Assembly: GCA_002205965.3 (NCBI GenBank)
Contig: NADL03000065.1
Span: 402,435 to 466,434, forward strand
Length of the DNA stretch: 64,000 nt
Source of the DNA: Kappaphycus alvarezii
Lineage: Eukaryota; Rhodophyta; Florideophyceae; Gigartinales; Solieriaceae
Direction of reading: 5' to 3'
Part shown: one piece after another, positions 34,480 through 46,399 of the stretch
Numbering within the stretch: position 1 is the stretch's first letter
Layout of the letters: each line of letters starts with the position of its first letter
The notes under the pieces: generated by a model
The model's database searches: none
What the model saw: only the letters and a program-made list of their open reading frames with translations
Told to the model about the DNA's origin: nothing
Program-made: the position numbers and the translations under genes

Positions 34480-35565
34480 AATGTGAATTTTTCTTCAGCG
34501 CAAGGCAGACTTTAAATTAACTGTCGTAACCCACTTCTGCCCACCGCCACTTGGCTAAAATCACCATCTTAAGTCAGGAGAAACTGCCAAAAATATTTTT
34601 CCATCAACTTTCGATCGGAGTAAATCTGGTCGTTCCGATATTGCTCCTCTCGAATCCCCCATGCTTTCTGCGTTTTTTTTCAATATCACCCCATGCACAC
34701 GCAGAGACTCCAGGATGCCCTAATATCATTTGTCTATGCGAACCGCCCACGGTCTTTTGCAACGGTCAACCAGCTCGCTCAGTTCCTCTTCCCTGCGCTC
34801 TTCCCTGGAATTTTCTAATTTTGAAATGTGAAAATTCGATTAGCAAAATAGTCAGATTTGGAGACTATATAGGTTAGTGCCGCGTTCAACCTAAGTCCCA
34901 GTCATTTAGTAGTACAGATACCTCAACTTCAATGCCATACAGTTTGTGCTTCCCGCTATAGTATACCTTGCTCATCTGAACATTACCATTCGGTCTAAAT
35001 GCCTGCGGGAACCTCACATCTGTCGCGTATCGTGCGTACTTGAAATGACGAATGAAAACCAGTTCACTACACATTAAATCCATGCTATACGCTCTGCTAC
35101 GGCTCATAACGAGTATTTATACATAAAATATCTAACAATGCGCTCAAAAAGTTTGACTAAATTTTCGAACGATGGGACCTTTTACCGAACACATGGGTAA
35201 TAAAAATAACTGGGCCTCACTTTTCAGAACTTTGAGCATAATAAAAGCGCATCCTAAAAACACATCCTAAGACGCACCCATACATAATATGTCTTTTTTT
35301 TGTCTTTCCCTACGTTTTAATGGGCTATCACGTAGCTATAGTACAAAAACCATACTTACTCGAACCCCTCCGGGTTAAAGTTATACGTACGAAGTATAGC
35401 TACCCTCCCGCCGGCTTCATAAACCTGTTCAAAAATTGGGCAAGGGAAATCTTTCACCTCATCAAAGTGCTCAAGGGGCCCGGTCCCGTAGTTTTTCATT
35501 TCAGATTTTCGCTCAAACGCGGCCTCAACAACCAAGATCAATCCATTCGTTGCATTACCTACCAA
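34480..35565 (-). pseudogene. PIF/Harbinger-like (DDE_Tnp_4) transposase
   Basis: Minus strand. The N-terminal part (35565-35356) has FDEVKDFPCPIFEQV. The frame 35107-34886 then carries FKYARYATDVRFPQAFRPNG and YYSGKHKLYGIEVEVSVL, the core of the DDE_Tnp_4 family (first aspartate in ATDV; the SGKHKLYG box). Downstream, across stops, ELVDRCKRPWAVRIDK (second catalytic aspartate region) and ILESLRVHG follow. It is the cut-and-paste enzyme of an IS5/Harbinger-type element. No terminal repeats were identified. The copy is inactive. Confidence 0.75.
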
Positions 35566-35619
35566 GAGCTGACAAGAGGAAGGTTATTCGGCTTGTGGCT
35601 GAGTGGACTGGGCTGATGG

Positions 35620-38030
35620 ATAGATTATAGTGAGGGGTGGGGACATGTTTTTAGTGATCTGTGCTGCCATTAGGGGGTTAGAGCAGAAGTTTGGAGGTTA
35701 AGGGGTATGTGTAACAGATCAGTTAGGTATTTAGTTGGTCATTTGTTTGATAATGTGGCCTTTTGATTTCTTACTTACATTTTTTCAAAATACTTATGGC
35801 TCGGTACAACACCGCGTCTTTGGCTTGCAGTTAAATAGTTACTGCATTTAAGGATATTTAATTGAAATATAATAAATACGCACTTACTGCATGTTTGGAA
35901 ATATCTGTATTCCAGCTGCCATGGCGGTCGCCTCTCAAGCAAGAGCTTGTAGTCTACATACGAAATTGTCTGTTATGGACACAAAACTGGAAATTTTTAT
36001 GCTGATCAATGCGCCTCAGTACTCATTTTATATGGTATCTGGTTTGAATTATAGAATTCTCATGGAAAAAACTCTAACGGAAATTGTAGTGCAATTGGTA
36101 CTCTTACTGCACTGCTACCGGCAGAGCTGTTTCTAGCGATCTTCTTATGGTCCAATTTTTTTATGCTTCCGTAATGCTAGTTGCAGGCACTGTACTGTAA
36201 AAGAAGGGCAATTTTCGATTGTCACCCACCATTGTTCTTGGTACTGTATGCTACGGCCGTATGTTAAATCTCTCGCAACACAGAAAGTACTCTAAACTGT
36301 TGCGAGTGATTTTACTGACTTTAATTTCACAGCTAACTGAGTACATCATTTTAATTACGTCAACCAGTCGCGATTGAGTAAATTAGGGTACCAAGGAGCA
36401 AAATTATAGCGATAGCTGAAGCTTTACATAACTTTCAATGCACGAACATCTTCGATAAAGAAGTAATTAAGACTGCAGGAACTGCCAGAAATACAAATAA
36501 TACTTTACAGAAGCAGGCATCCTAGATCGTTTCATACGGGGAACTATAAATTATATTAAGTAAACTAACCCTAGCATGCGATCACTGCGGAAGGGAGAGG
36601 CAGAAAATTCTAGTTGTAAAAGATTATCCTCCCATACCCTGCCATTTCCACTACAATCAACCTGTAATCAAGATTGACAACCAATCTCATAAAGCTCGCA
36701 GAGTCTGCTACTGGCGACGAGCCACCGAAGGAAAATCCCGTAAATATACCAAAGGACTTTACACCAACAAATCAAAGGAAGAAAAAGACTACCATACCCC
36801 ACAGATGCACCATAAATCCATAATCTGGCCACTTAAGATTAATAAAAAATTATTTCACTATCTGTATATCCACTTCGAGTTCTGAAAATCTTCCATCACT
36901 ACCGAACAGCATTCTTTGATGCAGAAAACATTTTTACTCAAGCGAAAATCACCGTACCCGTCAAATCGGCCTAAAGTCTCCTATGACAGACAAAAAAGAG
37001 TAGAGGCTCTTCATATTCAAAATTTTTCCCAATGTAATACGAAACTACCCTCCAGTAATATCAACTAAAAGTTCCCGCTGCGACTTGCTCAGTTAATACA
37101 CGCTTTTTCTCATCAAAAAATGCACAGAAACATGCTTTAATGTAATCAGAAGTATTCGCTATGTTTTTGCTTCCTAGTTCTACTACTACGTGGCTATAAA
37201 TCTCGCCACGAAGCCATATGCACGAAATTTATCTGCGCAAAGAACTCATAGATCAAGATGAAGTTGAAAGTAACCCCAGTACCACTGCTCTCTGTGTTAT
37301 TCTTCAATACATTTGCCGTGTACAAATTCAGGTTTCTTCTTTGCGATCATCCAAGACCCTCCACTCTGTGCTGTTCCAAAACTTTCACCTGCGGGTCGGA
37401 CACGCACATCTATGAATCATCCATGCAATTGCGGCAAACAGGAAGATTCCCAACCTACACTCACATATATTTAAAACCCCGCTTGCTCTCACCTTTAGCT
37501 ATTTCTACTTCGGCAAAATACGCATATACATCCATAGGCGTGTAACAAAAACCGCACTGTCAGGCACAAAAGTTTCATCCACCATACTAGGACAGATTTC
37601 AACCTAATCAGTCCTTTACCGTCGGACAATTGTTTTTTTTTGTCCACTGGAGCCCTAGAAAGGTTACTGGGGGTAAATCTGACGTTTTCTGTGATGTTGG
37701 GAATGTTTCGGTAAGTTTTTCGGACAAAACACCGGAAAGGAAGGAAGATAGAAATTCAAGGAGCATTTTAGGGACTGGAGTGCTGGATGAAAGAGGGAAC
37801 ATGGACTGAGGAGGATTGATTGACGACTGTTGAGCCTTGAGCCTCCAGTGAAGTTGAGACGGCCCTCAGGGTATAGGTCATATACTGCAGTGAAGGATGG
37901 AAGCTGAATGAACTACTGTAATTCGGAATAATTTACTACGCTGGTGGATGCTGTCTATATTGTAGTCGGGAAGACCAAAGAAGTTCTTCTAAAATTTTAG
38001 CACGCCCCTCTCCAATGTGGTAATGTGCGT
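35620..38030. other. no recognisable gene
   Basis: Short frames only. The part from 36.6 to 37.6 kb is A/C-rich on the plus strand with no domain motifs. It ends at the left edge of the duplicated block at 38032. Confidence 0.5.
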
Positions 38031-38145
38031 AAACTGTACCAAAAACAACGTTTTCCATAATAGTATGCCCGTGCAGTCAAAAAAGGTTGATTACTCAATG
38101 GGAAATCAGAAGCGGAAAGAGAAACCCAAAATTGCAACGATAGTA

Positions 38146-39700
38146 CAGTCCCGGAAATTCAAAAGTACCGCCCAGACCTTTTTTAATGATACCCTTCTCT
38201 GGTGCATCCCACTGTACGGAACAATGACCTCTAGTCCCAAATCACGTTGAGACTTCATTTAAAAAGTTAGCAAAGGGTTTTCCATAATTGATAGCCCACA
38301 ATCCATAAACATATGTAAACTGGATTCATTTTGCCGCGAAACTCAGACGCCTACCGTGGAATCGAAAGAAAGAGTTGGCGCGAAAGGGCAACTACCCGCG
38401 GTCCAAATCAGCATAAATAGTCCCACAATGTTCTCCTCCACCCCCCTACCCATTCTTGTCATCTCTGACATCCTGCACCATGTAAACGACCGGCCACCTC
38501 ACCGCATTTGAGAAGGGGCAAATATTGGCACTCCGAAGCGAATGTTTGTCGTACCAGGACATCGCAGACACTGCCAATCGGAACAAGAGTAGTTTATTTC
38601 GCTTTCTTCAGTGTTACAAACAGTACTGATTGTATCTCTCCCAAAAATAACCAGAAGCTGACCCCGCACCAGATGCGCTGCCTCATTCTTGATGCAGGTA
38701 CCGGAAAATACAGCGCAGTAGAGCTAAAGAAGAACCTTGGTCTGCCGTTCGGGGTTCGCCGCATACAACAGGTGCTTTCCGTAGTGGCACATTTCAAGTA
38801 CTGAAAGATGATCGTGGTTCCAATTCTCACGCCTTTGCACAAGGAGAACCGTGTCAAGTGGACCCGACGTTTCATCTCGAAGGGAGATGATTTGGGGGTC
38901 ACAGTTGTGTTCTCTGACGAGAAGAAGCTCAATTTGGACGGCCCCGACGGGCTTCGATACTATCGTCACGATCTCAGGAATGAACCGCAGCGATGTTCGC
39001 ATCGGAACATGGAGGGTTCGTCGGTCATGGTGTGGGGCTCAATATTATTTTACGCTGTTTCCGAATTGGTCTTCCTCAGCGGAGGCCAAGATTCTAAGAA
39101 GTACGTAGAAACTCTGGAGACTGGTTTTCTCCCGTTCGCAGCGGAAGTCTTCGGAGAGCTGACCACTGGTACGTTCCAGCAGGACAACGTTCAGATCCAT
39201 ACATCTCGCTACACGCGTTCCTGGATGATTGAGAATAGTATTTGTACTCCACCATGGCCACCGTACTCCCCCGATATGAACTTCATCGAAAACGTATGAA
39301 GCTAGATGTCCCGCAAGGTCTAAAAACACAATCGCGTGTTTGCTAATGTGGACGAACTGAAGGAGACGGTAAGGGATGTCTGGGACTCCATCGACCCCCA
39401 TGATCTTTTCCGATTGTATCGCAGCATGCCGAAAATTATGCTGGATGTGATTGATAGCAAAGGGAAGGGCTACTGCTGCCGTCTATTTTTTGTAGGCGTT
39501 TGAATTTCGTGGAAAAAATGTTTCGTTTTGTTGTTTCTTAAAGATAGTGCACAAACAATTGAAGGAAATGCATTTCTGACTTCAGGAACGGAAGCTGCGA
39601 CATGATATACTTCTGAAGTCATTTTTTCGTGCACTGACACACCCCAGAGCATGTAACAGTTCAAAAGGTCTGGGCTTTGCTTTTTAAATTTCGAGGACTG
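38146..39700 (+). mobile_element. M1: Tc1/mariner element
   Basis: The element is 1555 bp with imperfect terminal inverted repeats of about 38 bp (CAGTCCCGGAAATTC at the left, and its partner ending in GGACTG at the right). A TA flanks each side (38144-38145 and 39701-39702), the standard target duplication of the superfamily. It encodes one transposase and has an almost identical copy at 48094-49646. Confidence 0.92.
38490..39485 (+). pseudogene. M1 transposase (DD34E, Tc1 type)
   Basis: The first helix-turn-helix reads LTAFEKGQILALRSECLSYQ. A second DNA-binding part with QMRCLILDAG follows after frame changes. The catalytic triad is FSDEKKLNLDG (D), QQDNVQIHTS (D) and PYSPDMNFIENV (E), with 34 residues between the second D and the E, the Tc1 spacing. 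After IENV the tryptophan expected in the family is TGA, and a TAG follows two codons later. The tail (LYRSMPKIMLDVIDSKGKGY) is family-typical. Not functional as it stands. Confidence 0.88.
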
Positions 39701-39885
39701 TAGCTTAGAAATGGTAAACTTTTAATTTTTACAGCTTTCGTCAAATCAAGTGATCTATGGATTTTAATGCACTACAAAAGTGTACTGTTACCGGAATATT
39801 TGACTTAGGCTTCTACAATGCAATGTGCACATTTAGCGAGCTGTTAGGTACCAAGGCCAATTTCTGGCTGAGACCATAAAATAAT

Positions 39886-40125
39886 TTGCGGAATAACGTG
39901 ATTTCTTATCTGGCAGAATTGATGGTTCACCCAAGGATGGCCATATTCGAATTTGTACATGAAAACAACAATTACTTCATCACTTCTGTCTCCACAGCCA
40001 TCAGAAGAACCTCATTATCGCTGACTACTCCGCAGGCCGGGATCTTTCACGCAAACGCCGCTGCTATTGAAGCAATTCGAAACTACACTGGAAACTACCC
40101 CAACACATTACGATGTGACAATTGA
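39886..40125 (+). pseudogene. possible winged-helix fragment of another Tc1-like transposase
   Basis: The 79-codon frame reads ISYLAELMVHPRMAIFEFV and later ANAAAIEAIRNYTG. The pattern resembles the second helix-turn-helix domain of DDE_3 transposases (a conserved HPRM-like helix, then a recognition helix and a basic run), but the match is loose and no catalytic part follows. It is present identically at 49832-50071. Confidence 0.3.
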
Positions 40126-40129
40126 AGAG

Positions 40130-41797
40130 AGTAGGCCTCCATATCACTAACCCAAAAATACAGCAACGTGGTCTCAACCTTTCCTCATGAAAACCGAAAA
40201 GTCTACAAGAAAAGTCCTTCTTCGAGCCTAAACCGATCATTAATGCATACTGAATGAACTTTGCCGAACAAGAGTCAATTTGAAGACACTTACCGGGCTC
40301 TCAAAGCATTAAACTTAAATGGATCTAACTTTATCGTTTGAGCTCGGTCATTGAATCTTCAGAGAATCATCCAAGTGCTTTTCGTATATCAAATTAATCA
40401 TTTTCGCTGTTGCTTAACGTAAAATTAATGTCCCTTATATTCTGCTTTGATGATTTTGTTCTGCTCTGTATACACTGTAGTTATTTATTGGGAAATGGTT
40501 TATTCCTGATCTTTCTAGTCCACTTTTTCTATAGATATTTACCATTGCGGATATTTATGGATACTGTAGAGAGATATTTTTTTTTATTGTAGTAGATAGC
40601 AACTACCTTGCATGCAAGAAATATAATACGGTGCCGAATATGTGCACAAGTGTGGTATCATGGGCTGTGCTTGGCTAATACGGTGCCTTACTGGTTTGAT
40701 CTCGCACAGGAAGTGAGGTCACGAACCGTTAACTCCTCTATATAGCTAAGGTCGGGCCACTTTTCAGCTACTCGGCCAAACATCCTTAGTCTAGAATAGT
40801 GTAGCGTAGGATAATATAAGTTTTGACCGTTTATTTCTAGTCTGGACGCTCCTAATAGGCGAAACGTCCCCAAAGTTAAGCGTCTTTTATAGTAATTTCT
40901 TTCTTGTCGAGCGTTACAGCCCACTCACCCCAACTACTACCACCTTCATTCCTTCCCTTATACCTTCTGCCGAGTGTTAGAACTTGGCCGAGCTACCAGT
41001 ATTCAGTGTCTGACTGCGTTTTTCTATTCTTGGTCTTGACTGTCAGTGAGCCTTTCTGGGTCTTATTGCGAGGTGCGTGCGCTCCGTACATGTGCTTAAA
41101 ACATGGCCAGTCCCACACTAGTACAACAAGTAGTAGGGAGAAAGCACCCCAAATGGTGAAGGAAAGACTCGACTCATCATTTTTGGCAACACGTAATCAT
41201 GCCTACCAAAGCAAAGTCTGTTGTGTTTTTCCGAGTAGCCCGCAAGAGTTGTCCGTAAGCGCCAGTCCGCTTATTATTGACTTTGACATTCCCAGCAGCT
41301 GATTAACGAGTAAGTACAGTTATGTGATTGCAAAGACAGGCAAAATGCTTGCAATGGGGGTTTTATCGGCCGAGCTGCAGAATATTCTTCGAAATAAGTT
41401 AACCGCAACAATGCCCCTCTTCTTATAGATCGTTCAAGTCATCGTCGAAAATTTCAATTCGCGACCGATGTCTTGTCTCCCGGGAGGATTCTTGTTACCC
41501 AACTCGAGGAGTCCATAACCGTAATCATCGTTCGCCCACTGTCTGGCTTTCCCAAGGGTAATTGTCACCGGTTTATTAACTGATGGAGGTTGTGGCTTAG
41601 GATTCGAACTAGTCTACGGTACAACTGCACAAGCCAACCTGGCCTCGAACAAGCCTTCTAGCGACTTCGGACCGGATTAATACCGCTTCCTAGTTCTTTC
41701 ATGCCGACCACTTTGTAGCAATTATTTTATGCGCTTTGGAACATAAGCTGACCTATTTTTCAATCATTAAAGCACCCCAATTTCCCCCCCCCCAATG
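40130..41797. other. duplicated block, no recognisable gene
   Basis: Holds a 132-codon plus-strand frame (40904-41302) and a 78-codon minus-strand frame (40688-40924), neither with family motifs. It ends in a run of about ten C residues just before the G2 LTR. Confidence 0.5.
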
Positions 41798-42350
41798 TGT
41801 CGCATCACGCTTCAACTGAAGGCTCCTATTGAGCATTTAAGGGTTCTAGTTTTAGTATTCTACAGTATCCTACCTCCTATTGAACTTTCTAGTTTAGTTT
41901 CTGCTAGAAATTAGTACTGTAGTCAGGCTTTAAATCGTTGTTGCCTTGTTTTGTGCACACGCTGGATAGTTTATGGCCTATGATATTCAGGCATTAACTG
42001 GAGTAGGAAGGGGAATTCTACGGCAACAAGGAGGAAGTAAAGGGATGTTCAGGGTAACAGAATGTTTATGTTTGGTACCTGCTGGTCAGTTTTTCTAGAA
42101 AACCTGCGCCTACAGTATCTTTAGAGCAGATTAATTCCTTCAACGGCGAGCTATTTTTTCTATAAAAGGCGATCTCTTTGTCGGTCTAGCCTTGACTGGG
42201 GCAGACCAACAAAGGCGACAACACCGTTTAACACCGGAGCCTCCCAAGCTATAGTCCAAAGCGTCCCCGAACCTTTGTTTTTTTATATTCTATTCAAATA
42301 ACGTTCCCAACAACCAACCAAAAGTAAGTTAACCCTACTGAAGCGCTACA
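41798..42350 (+). repeat. G2 5' LTR (553 bp)
   Basis: TG...CA limits. The start matches 47851-47979 and 51745-52005, and the end matches the reverse complement of 52132-52431. TATAAAA lies at 42161. A splice-donor-like GTAAGT lies at 42324 near the 3' end. Confidence 0.9.
42161..42168 (+). promoter_or_regulatory. TATA box of G2 LTR
   Basis: TATAAAAG, conserved in the inverted LTR half (reverse strand, 52314-52323). No plus-strand ATG follows until 42805. Confidence 0.65.
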
Positions 42351-42352
42351 AA

Positions 42353-42366
42353 TTGGTAGCGTCACT
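42353..42366 (+). promoter_or_regulatory. G2 primer binding site
   Basis: TTGGTAGCGTCACT begins three bases after the LTR end. TGG is the complement of a tRNA CCA end. The identity of the tRNA is not resolved. Confidence 0.5.
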
Positions 42367-42391
42367 TACGGTCTCTAACCTATTTTTCTAA

Positions 42392-43015
42392 TTTTTTGAT
42401 TGTGAAATCACTCTCGTTGAGCCTTCGACTCCCGTACCCTCACCGAAACCGAGTTTTTCAACCAAGGAAAAATCATCTAATCAACCACAGACTTGTTCTG
42501 GGTCCGGGAAAAAATCGAGTGACCTTTCCAACAGTACTATAGAGGAGTTACCCAGCCAGTCAGATTTTTTGGAAGCTCTACTCGAGGACGAAACGCGCAA
42601 ACCTGGGCACCCTCTCAAACCCGAGGATAACATTTTATTTGAGAAGTGCTCAACATTTGGTGGTGAGAAGCCTCGGTATACGCCGTGGAAAGACCACAAC
42701 TTTTTTACCCACGTGCAGAGTTTATTTGAGAAGCGCGGATTCTGTTCAGCTATCGGCTACCTCAATAAAAACCTTGACAAATATTTAACCATTAAGTGTG
42801 TTTTATGCGGGACCAACTACAAAAATAATTTTCAGTACAATATTCTTTGTACTGGAAAGGAACACTATCGTTGCAAGGAGGAGTGCTACAAGCTTTCTAA
42901 CCTCGCTGCTCAGAAAGGAGCAATTCAGAAGTGGAAGAAGATTATAAAGCCTCCGCATACCATTGCTCGTACTGTGCCTGAAGTGATCAAACATTTTAAG
43001 CATTACAATAGTTAG
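42392..43015 (+). CDS. G2 leader frame with Cys/His cluster, no ATG start
   Basis: 207 codons are open between a TAA at 42389 and the stop at 43015, with no in-frame ATG at all. The N-terminal part is rich in S, P, K and T. The middle reads KPRYTPWKDHNFFTHVQSLF, and a cluster follows: CVLC, then C after 13 residues, TGKEH, and YRCKEEC (42797 onward). The tail is basic (KWKKIIKPPH). The Cys/His pattern suggests metal binding, but I recognise no family. It sits where C1 has its zinc-finger frame. A non-AUG start, or splicing from GTAAGT at 42324, would be needed. Confidence 0.5.
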   Translation, partial: FFDCEITLVEPSTPVPSPKPSFSTKEKSSNQPQTCSGSGKKSSDLSNSTIEELPSQSDFLEALLEDETRKPGHPLKPEDNILFEKCSTFGGEKPRYTPWKDHNFFTHVQSLFEKRGFCSAIGYLNKNLDKYLTIKCVLCGTNYKNNFQYNILCTGKEHYRCKEECYKLSNLAAQKGAIQKWKKIIKPPHTIARTVPEVIKHFKHYNS

Positions 43016-43248
43016 CTATTTTGGACTATTTTAGTAAATTGCTATTCTGCTTTGCATTGAGTGAATAACTATTTTTCCACTAAATAGGCCAACTTTAGTT
43101 GATTTCACCAAAAACCTTTGCACTATGCACAAGTCTTTTAAGACTTAATTCTTTCGAAGAACTTTTTGCATTTGGGGCATATCCAACTTCTTTTTGGAAA
43201 AATTGGATTTTAAGACTAAATTCAGTTTATTTTAAAAATTCAACTGTA

Positions 43249-44090
43249 ATGGAGGATAACCCAAATCAAGTGGCCATACAACTGCAACAAATGCAGGAAC
43301 AAATCAATTCCTTACAGCAGCAACTAGCGTCGACGAACCAAACTATAAACCAGGCTAGTCAGGCTTACCGAAACCTAGCCCATTCACAAAGTGTTTTAAA
43401 AATTGCTAGCCCACATAAGTTTTACGACAAAAATGTATGAAGCTGGCTTCACAGTTTAGAGAATTCGGATGTAAACTACGAGACCAAAATCAGATATGCA
43501 GCTAGCTACATGGCTGGTGACGGTTTCCAATGGTGTAAACTACTATCACTACAGCAAATGACTGTTAACACATTTTCAGACTTTAGGATAAAGTTGCTTA
43601 ACCAGTTTGAGCCTGTTAATAGAGAACTTATTCCACAACGAAACTGGAATAACAAAAAGCAGATGGAGAATTGTACCTCAATCAAAATGTAGAACCAAGA
43701 ATTTTCTAGATGGGGTTTGCAAGTGCCTACGATGTCCGCACCTGAGCAAATCTTTCACTACACACAAGGGTTAAAAACAAGAGTAGAGGTAGACGGAATG
43801 GAACCTTCAAACCTACAGGATGCTATGAGAATAGCTGGCGGAATGGATAGCATTTTCATTAGTAACTTTAGTAGTTTGGGGTTTGGAAACAGTAAAATGG
43901 CAAATTCAAGTAACAGGCCTACACCTATGCAAATTGGGAATTTTAACACCAAAACCTAAAGTAGATTAACACCTGCTGAGAAAAGGCGTCGCATAGAGCA
44001 GTACTTTGCTTTGTGGTAAACCAAACTGCATTGCACGTAACCACAAACGCAGACCACCTTCCAGGAGACCAGTGATCCAAAACATCACAA
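43249..44090 (+). pseudogene. G2 gag
   Basis: ATG 43249 opens a coiled-coil N-terminus (VAIQLQQMQEQINSLQQQLA). Stops at 43438 (TGA at a likely tryptophan) and 43690 break the capsid part (YAASYMAGDGFQWCKLL, TFSDFRIKLLNQFEP). The knuckle CGKPNCIARNH lies near 44.01 kb in another frame, after the RLTPAEKRR block common in fungal-type gypsy gags. Confidence 0.8.
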
Positions 44091-44239
44091 AAAACTTAAA
44101 AAAAACGCGAACTGAATTTGGCACATTTCCGGATAACTGTACTATAACAGACAGCATGGAAGCCCTAAAATGTCAAAAAAACCAAAGCATGAGAAAAACA
44201 GAAAAAGACAAAAAATGACAAAAATTCGAAAACCCGAAA

Positions 44240-44490
44240 AATTGTGATTGTGACTAAAATTGATGCAACAAGGGTGATGTGCCAAAAGTATGCACATTCC
44301 CTCCCTATAGGGATAGAAGGAAGTCCAAGAGGCAGGCATTCTTTGTTTTTGCATGGGACTTTTTCTACAAGAAAAACTGCCAATTCCCCTCGTAACGTAC
44401 TTTTAGGCAGTGGGTGTGAAGAGCTAGTACTATCAAAGGAAAAATCGGACAAATGGGAGATTTCGCGTGAAAAACTAATCTGAAGGCTGA
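44240..44490 (+). pseudogene. G2 protease remnant
   Basis: NVLLGSGCEELVLSKEK has the shape of the retropepsin active-site segment, but the catalytic aspartate is replaced by glycine (GGC at 44406-44408). That would abolish activity. Confidence 0.55.
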
Positions 44491-44829
44491 GCTTTGGTAC
44501 GGTACGTCTTCCAATGGAGCAATGTACTGAGAGCCTTAATATACGAATTAAAGAAGCAACCATTCATGTACGACCATACATAGTGGATTGATAGCTTATG
44601 GCATCATTCTACGTAAATGTTGGCTATCTGATGTTAACCCAATTTTCGATTGGAAATCGAACCGAATTCCCCTAAAACAAGGAAATCGCCTGTATCACTC
44701 TGAACGCAGAGTCTAGTAGGTATGGGGCATCCCTCCCGACATACGTACTCACTAGTAAATAGTTTGCCAGATTATTGACAAAAGAAAAGAGATTGGTTAA
44801 CCAATTCCTACTCAGATGAAAAGAATTAA

Positions 44830-46230
44830 AAGAGGATCGTAGTAAAAAACACCCAAAAGAAATAAAAGAAGTACTGGAAGACTACATTGATGTTTTTACA
44901 GAGGGCTTACCCAAAGGAATTCCTCCTGAACGACAAGTGGAAATGAAAGTTGAATTAGCTCCCGGTAGTAAACCAAAAATGGGACCAATTTACAAGTTAT
45001 CAAGAACTGAATTAGAAGAAATGAAAAGCAAATACAGAATCTCCTCAGTTTCTGGTTAATTAGACCGAGTATTATCCCTTTGGGAAGCCCAGTCTTGTTT
45101 ACTCACAAGAAAGACGGAGTTATGCGCATGTGTGTAGACTATAGGGCTTTGAACAAACGATCAATTAAAAAACTACCATTTCCTCGTATTGATGAAGTGT
45201 GGGACCTAGTAGAAGGATCAACGTACTTCTCTGTAATTGATTTGAAGTCCGGATACCACCAGATTCGGATATGCGAATCCTACATTCCTAAAACCGCATT
45301 AAGAACAAGATATGGACGATTTGAATATCTAGTTACTCCATTTGGACTTACTAGAGCTCCTGTATGCTTTCAGACTTTCATAAATGTCATATTCAGACCC
45401 TTTTTAGACAGTTTTGTCCTTGTATATCTGGATGATATTCCGATTTACAGTAAAAAAAAGAAGATCACATAGAACATTTGAGGAAAGTACTAGATGTGCT
45501 AGGAAAAAACAAACTTTACGCAAAGCTCTCGAAATACGAAATCATGAAACAAGAAGTTGCATACTTGGGTCACATGATAGAACAAAATGGAATTAAAGTA
45601 GGCCCAAAGAAAATAGAAGAAATAAGCAAGTTGGAAGTACCACAGAACGTTACTCAAGTCCAAAGTTTCCTAGGACTTTATAATTATTACAGAAATTTTA
45701 TAGAAAACTTCTCAATGATAGCTGCGCCTTTATTAGATTTGACTTAAAAAAAGTGAAGTTCGCTTCGAACGACAAAGAGCAGAACGCCTTTGACAAGCTA
45801 AAACAAAAACTAACGAACGCACCTACACTACGAAGTGCCGATCCCAATCTGCCCTATGAGCTCACTACTGACGTTTCTGAAACTGGAATAGGGGCAGTAT
45901 TATCACAAATAGATGAAAAAGGGACTAGAACATTTGCTAATGGCTCTAGGAAACTTAATGAAGCAGAACAAGGTTATCCGACTCACGAAAGAGAGCTCCT
46001 TGCTATCATATATGAGCTTCAAATCTGGATACCTTATCTTCATGGAAGCAAGTTTTCTATCAAAACAGATCACTATCCGTTAAAGTACCCTTATACACAA
46101 AAGACTCTATCACGTCGTCAAGGGAGATAGGTTGAATTTATGCAAGAGTTTGATTACGAAATAAACTACATAAAAGAAAAGAGAACAAAGTAGCTGACGC
46201 TTTATCTATGCAGCCCAATGAAGTAATCAA
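44830..46230 (+). pseudogene. G2 reverse transcriptase and RNase H
   Basis: Before the palm, YIDVFTEGLPKGIPPERQVE and a frame break near 45058 occur. [35 protein letters not shown] and [10 protein letters not shown] (YLDD at 45425-45436) follow, then the thumb (YLGHMIEQNGIKV, SFLGLYNYYRNFI). RNase H has ELTTDVSETGIGAVLS, THERELLAIIYEL and KTDHYPLKY. Breaks occur at 45472, 45747 and 46130. Confidence 0.9.
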
Positions 46231-46399
46231 AACGTCTTCAGAAGTCATCAGCAAGATGATGTAACTGACAACTGCTTATTTAACTGAGGAACACATAAAT
46301 AAGTTAACAAAGGAATACAGTAGTGATCCCTTTTTCAGTGACATTTACCAGTCTCCGAAACAACCTTATCATCTTCGCAATTCCAGAGTGTACTGTGGA

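Noticed and set aside
40904-41302. 132-codon frame in the duplicated block
   Set aside because: It is repeated at 50850-51248 only because the block is duplicated. No motif or start context.
41575-41640. tRNA- or SINE-like sequence on the minus strand (AGTTCGAATCC resembling a B box, TGGCTTGTGCAG resembling an A box)
   Set aside because: The T-arm stem does not pair and the spacing of the two boxes is too short for a tRNA. The same holds for the duplicate at 51.5 kb.
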